A stretch of 64,000 nucleotides of DNA, from NCBI RefSeq assembly GCF_014235185.1, contig NZ_CP060131.1:6426140-6490139 (forward strand). Reading direction: 5' to 3'. The DNA is from Pseudonocardia petroleophila (lineage in GTDB: Bacteria; Actinomycetota; Actinomycetes; Mycobacteriales; Pseudonocardiaceae). Every line of letters starts with the position of its first letter. The first letter of the stretch is position 1. A program made the translations under genes and the position numbers. Under the pieces are notes generated by a model that made no database searches, had not been told where the DNA came from, and was given only the letters and a program-made list of their open reading frames with translations. Positions 61,600 through 64,000 of this stretch are shown piece by piece.

Positions 61600-63276
61600 T
61601 CAGTCGCGCGTGAGCTTACGGTGGGTCACCCGATGGGGCCGCGCCGCCTCCGGTCCGAGCCGCTGCAGCTTGTTGGCCTCGTAGGCCTCGAAGTTGCCCT
61701 CGAACCAGAACCACGACGCCGGGTTCTCGTCGGTGCCCTCCCACGCCAGGATGTGGGTGCAGACCCGGTCGAGGAACCACCGGTCGTGGGAGATCACGAC
61801 CGCGCAGCCGGGGAACTGCTCGAGCGCGTTCTCCAGCGAACCGAGCGTCTCGACGTCCAGGTCGTTGGTGGGCTCGTCGAGGAGGATGAGGTTGCCGCCC
61901 TCCTTGAGCGTGAGCGCGAGGTTGAGCCGGTTGCGCTCTCCACCGGACAGGACACCGGCCGGCTTCTGCTGGTCGGGGCCCTTGAACCCGAACGCCGCGA
62001 CGTACGCGCGGGACGGCATCTCCGTCTGCCCGACCTGGATGTGGTCGAGCCCGTCGGACACGACCTCCCAGACGTTCTTCTTCGGGTCGATGCCGCCGCG
62101 GTTCTGGTCGACGTAGGACAGCTTGACCGTGTCGCCGACCTTCACCACGCCCGAGTCGGCGTGCTCCAGACCCACGATGGTCTTGAACAGGGTCGTCTTG
62201 CCGACGCCGTTGGGCCCGATGACCCCCACGATGCCGTTGCGGGGCAACGAGAAGGACAGGTCCTTGATGAGGAGACGGCCGTCGAACCCCTTGTCGAGGT
62301 GGTCGACCTCGACGACGGTGTTGCCCAGGCGCGGGCCCGGCGGGATCTGGATCTCCTCGAAGTCGAGCTTGCGGTGCTTGTCGGCCTCGGCGGCCATCTC
62401 CTCGTAGCGCTGCAGGCGGGCACGGCTCTTGGCCTGCCGCGCCTTCGCACCGGAGCGGACCCAGGCGAGCTCGTCGGTGAGCCGCTTCGCCAGCTTCGCG
62501 TCCTTGCGCCCCTGGACGGAGACGCGCTCGGCCTTCTTCTCCAGGTACGTCGAGTAGTTGCCCTGGTAGCCGATCGCGCGACCGCGGTCCAGCTCCATGA
62601 TCCACTCAGCGACGTTGTCGAGGAAGTACCGGTCGTGGGTGACGGCCAGGACGGCGCCCGCGTAGCTCGCGAGGTGCTGCTCCAGCCACAGGACGCTCTC
62701 CGCGTCGAGGTGGTTGGTGGGCTCGTCGAGGAGCAGGAGGTCCGGCTTCGCCAGCAGGAGCTTGCACAGGGCCACCCGCCGCCGCTCACCCCCGGAGAGG
62801 ATGTCGACCGGGGAGTCCGGCGGCGGGCACCGCAGGGCGTCCATGGCCTGCTCGAGCTGGGAGTCGAGCTCCCAGGCGTCGTTGTGGTCGAGGATCTCCT
62901 GGAGCTGACCCATCTCCTCCATCAGCTCGTCGGTGTAGTCGGTCGCCATCTGCTCGGCGATCTCGTTGTACCGGTCGAGCTGCTGCTTGATCTCTCCCAG
63001 ACCCTCCTCGACGTTGCCGAGGACGGTCTTCTCCTCGTTCAGCGGCGGCTCCTGCTGGAGGATGCCGACCGTCGCACCGGGGGCGAGCATGGCTTCGCCG
63101 TTGTTCGCGTGCTCCAGCCCGGCCATGATCTTCAGCACGGTGGACTTGCCGGCTCCGTTCGGGCCGACGACGCCGATCTTGGCGCCCGGAAGGAAGTTCA
63201 GCGACACGTCATCGAGGATGACCTTGTCTCCGTGGGCCTTCCGGACCTTCTGCATGCTGTAGATGAACTCCGCCAC
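61600..63276 (-). CDS. ettA: Energy-dependent translational throttle protein EttA (ABC-F)
   Basis: 558 residues, the usual EttA length. Two ABC domains: Walker A GPNGAGKST with signature LSGGERRRVALCKLLL and LLLLDEPTNHLD, then Walker A GPNGVGKTT with LSGGERNRLNLALTLK and LILLDEPTNDLD. The arm motif of EttA lies in the first domain. It binds the ribosomal E site and gates the first peptide bond according to ATP/ADP. GTG 63276 was chosen because it gives the standard start MAEFIYSMQKVRKAHGDK and sits 7 bases behind TACCAT, suggesting a leaderless message. Confidence 0.96.
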   Translation of the reverse strand: MAEFIYSMQKVRKAHGDKVILDDVSLNFLPGAKIGVVGPNGAGKSTVLKIMAGLEHANNGEAMLAPGATVGILQQEPPLNEEKTVLGNVEEGLGEIKQQLDRYNEIAEQMATDYTDELMEEMGQLQEILDHNDAWELDSQLEQAMDALRCPPPDSPVDILSGGERRRVALCKLLLAKPDLLLLDEPTNHLDAESVLWLEQHLASYAGAVLAVTHDRYFLDNVAEWIMELDRGRAIGYQGNYSTYLEKKAERVSVQGRKDAKLAKRLTDELAWVRSGAKARQAKSRARLQRYEEMAAEADKHRKLDFEEIQIPPGPRLGNTVVEVDHLDKGFDGRLLIKDLSFSLPRNGIVGVIGPNGVGKTTLFKTIVGLEHADSGVVKVGDTVKLSYVDQNRGGIDPKKNVWEVVSDGLDHIQVGQTEMPSRAYVAAFGFKGPDQQKPAGVLSGGERNRLNLALTLKEGGNLILLDEPTNDLDVETLGSLENALEQFPGCAVVISHDRWFLDRVCTHILAWEGTDENPASWFWFEGNFEAYEANKLQRLGPEAARPHRVTHRKLTRD

Positions 63277-63283
63277 GTCCACG

Positions 63284-63289
63284 ATGGTA
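63284..63289 (-). promoter_or_regulatory. -10-like element (TACCAT) for leaderless ettA
   Basis: Minus-strand TACCAT, 7 bases before GTG 63276; an upstream GTG at 63282 would overlap the expected transcription start. Confidence 0.45.
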
Positions 63290-63301
63290 GTTCGCAGCGG
63301 T

Positions 63302-63826
63302 TCAGGCGCCCGAGGCCGGTAGGGCGCCGGCCAGCTCGCGCCCGGGGTCCTCGGCTCCCGCCGGCCCGCGCTCGGACCAGGGATCGTCCGATGCCGGGGC
63401 CTGCTCCCCGGACGACGGGGCGACCGCGGGCGCCGTGCCGGGCGACTGCTCCGGGGCCTCCGCGCGTCGCGTGCGCGTGACATGGGCGGTGCACCACGTC
63501 AGATCGGGCCCGACGGCGTCGGCCTCCATCTCGGTGACGGTGGTCCGGCGACCTTCCGCGGTGTCGTAGCTGCGCGTCAGCAGCCGGCCCAGGACCACCA
63601 CCGGGTCCCCGCTGCGCAGCGACCGGCAGACGTTCTCGGCGAGCCGACGCCAGCAGGTGACGGAGACGAAGAACGAGTCCTTGTCGACCCACTCGTTGGT
63701 CTCGCGGTCGCGCCGCCGCTCGTTGCAGGCGATGCGGAAGGTCGTGACGGGGATGCCGTCGGGGGTGTGGCGGATCTGCACGGGGGTGATCACGTTGCCG
63801 GCGGCGATCAGCGTGTTCTGGTTCAT
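63302..63826 (-). CDS. ssb: Single-stranded DNA-binding protein (paralogue type)
   Basis: 174 residues. An N-terminal OB fold (MNQNTLIAAGNVITPVQIRH; FRIACNERRRDRETNEWVDKDSFFVSVTCWRRLAENVCRSLRSGD; VLGRLLTRSYDTAEG) and a disordered Pro/Glu-rich tail. The tail ends ALPASGA and lacks the acidic DDDIPF tip of the main replication SSB, so this is the second SSB, like the mycobacterial paralogue next to ettA. ATG with GAGGAGAG upstream. The remaining 174 bases to the window end show no gene or RNA that I can support. Confidence 0.92.
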   Translation of the reverse strand: MNQNTLIAAGNVITPVQIRHTPDGIPVTTFRIACNERRRDRETNEWVDKDSFFVSVTCWRRLAENVCRSLRSGDPVVVLGRLLTRSYDTAEGRRTTVTEMEADAVGPDLTWCTAHVTRTRRAEAPEQSPGTAPAVAPSSGEQAPASDDPWSERGPAGAEDPGRELAGALPASGA

Positions 63827-64000
63827 CGTCTCTCCTCGTCCGGTGGACCTTGCGACGAGATCGAGCCTGCGCCGACGACGCAGCCCGTTCCATCCCCACC
63901 GGATTTCTGGGGATGGAGCGAAGACGATGTGGACAACCCGGTACGGAAGGCACGGAACTGTCGGAGCCCGATGAGATACTGAAGGGTCCGAGACACAAAG

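Overview
The window is chromosomal DNA of a very GC-rich actinobacterium. Coding density is high, GTG starts are frequent, genes are coupled by ATGA or GTGA overlaps, and many genes seem to start directly at the transcription start. Several blocks match gene orders I know from mycobacteria: thiL / Lrp-type protein / DUF3515 / ddl, and glbO, alpha-glucosidase, thioesterase, giant glutamate dehydrogenase, ettA, ssb (Rv2470-Rv2478c in M. tuberculosis). A Pseudonocardia-like member of the Pseudonocardiales is the best guess, but this is inference. No phage, insertion sequence, CRISPR array, rRNA or tRNA was seen.

Layout. 1-1715: the tail of a sensor kinase, converging on a cytoplasmic subtilisin-like protease. 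1905-8445: a LysR regulator divergent from a five-gene operon (DapA-like aldolase, old-yellow-enzyme oxidoreductase, MHS transporter, two short-chain dehydrogenases), closed by a strong hairpin; it looks catabolic, substrate unknown. 8534-12433: glcDEF-type oxidase of glycolate or D-lactate, followed by a hairpin and a 22-bp tandem array. 12646-17128: DUF3105 lipoprotein, DinB-like enzyme, a ThDP-fold protein lacking its cofactor motifs, and a lactate permease. 17443-18738: a DUF222-HNH protein. 18845-22747: thiL, Lrp-type protein, DUF3515, a DtxR/MntR regulator, the deleted remnant of its likely target mntH, and ddl.

22806-28990: an isocitrate-lyase-family enzyme divergent from a GntR-hyuA-hyuB-cysteine hydrolase operon, with two matching operator-like sites between them; hydantoin or N-carbamoyl amino acid breakdown is likely. 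29712-37485: proline catabolism (proline dehydrogenase, PucR-type regulator, P5C dehydrogenase), with one shared inverted-repeat motif at both promoter regions, interrupted by a K+ channel / DUF6394 / Na+(K+)/H+ antiporter cluster. 37600-42514: drug-type MFS exporter, YdeI-like and macrodomain proteins, and a MocR regulator whose gene carries a perfect 20-bp intragenic palindrome, divergent from a PNPOx-like protein.

42685-44821: an ECF42-type sigma factor with its DGPF protein and a divergent SRPBCC protein; both flanking promoters share the same -35/-10 pair with identical 16-bp spacing. 44969-50619: prolyl oligopeptidase, MscS channel, glbO, an unknown protein, and an ECF sigma/anti-sigma pair. 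50687-63826: a GH13 protein whose general acid Glu is Gln, a thioesterase pair, the 1570-residue NAD-glutamate dehydrogenase, a repeat-rich 1147-residue unknown protein, ettA and ssb.

The most notable items are the ECF42 promoter pair, the palindrome inside MocR, the put-motif shared by two distant promoters, the mntH deletion scar, and two enzyme homologues (ThDP and GH13) that have lost key catalytic residues.
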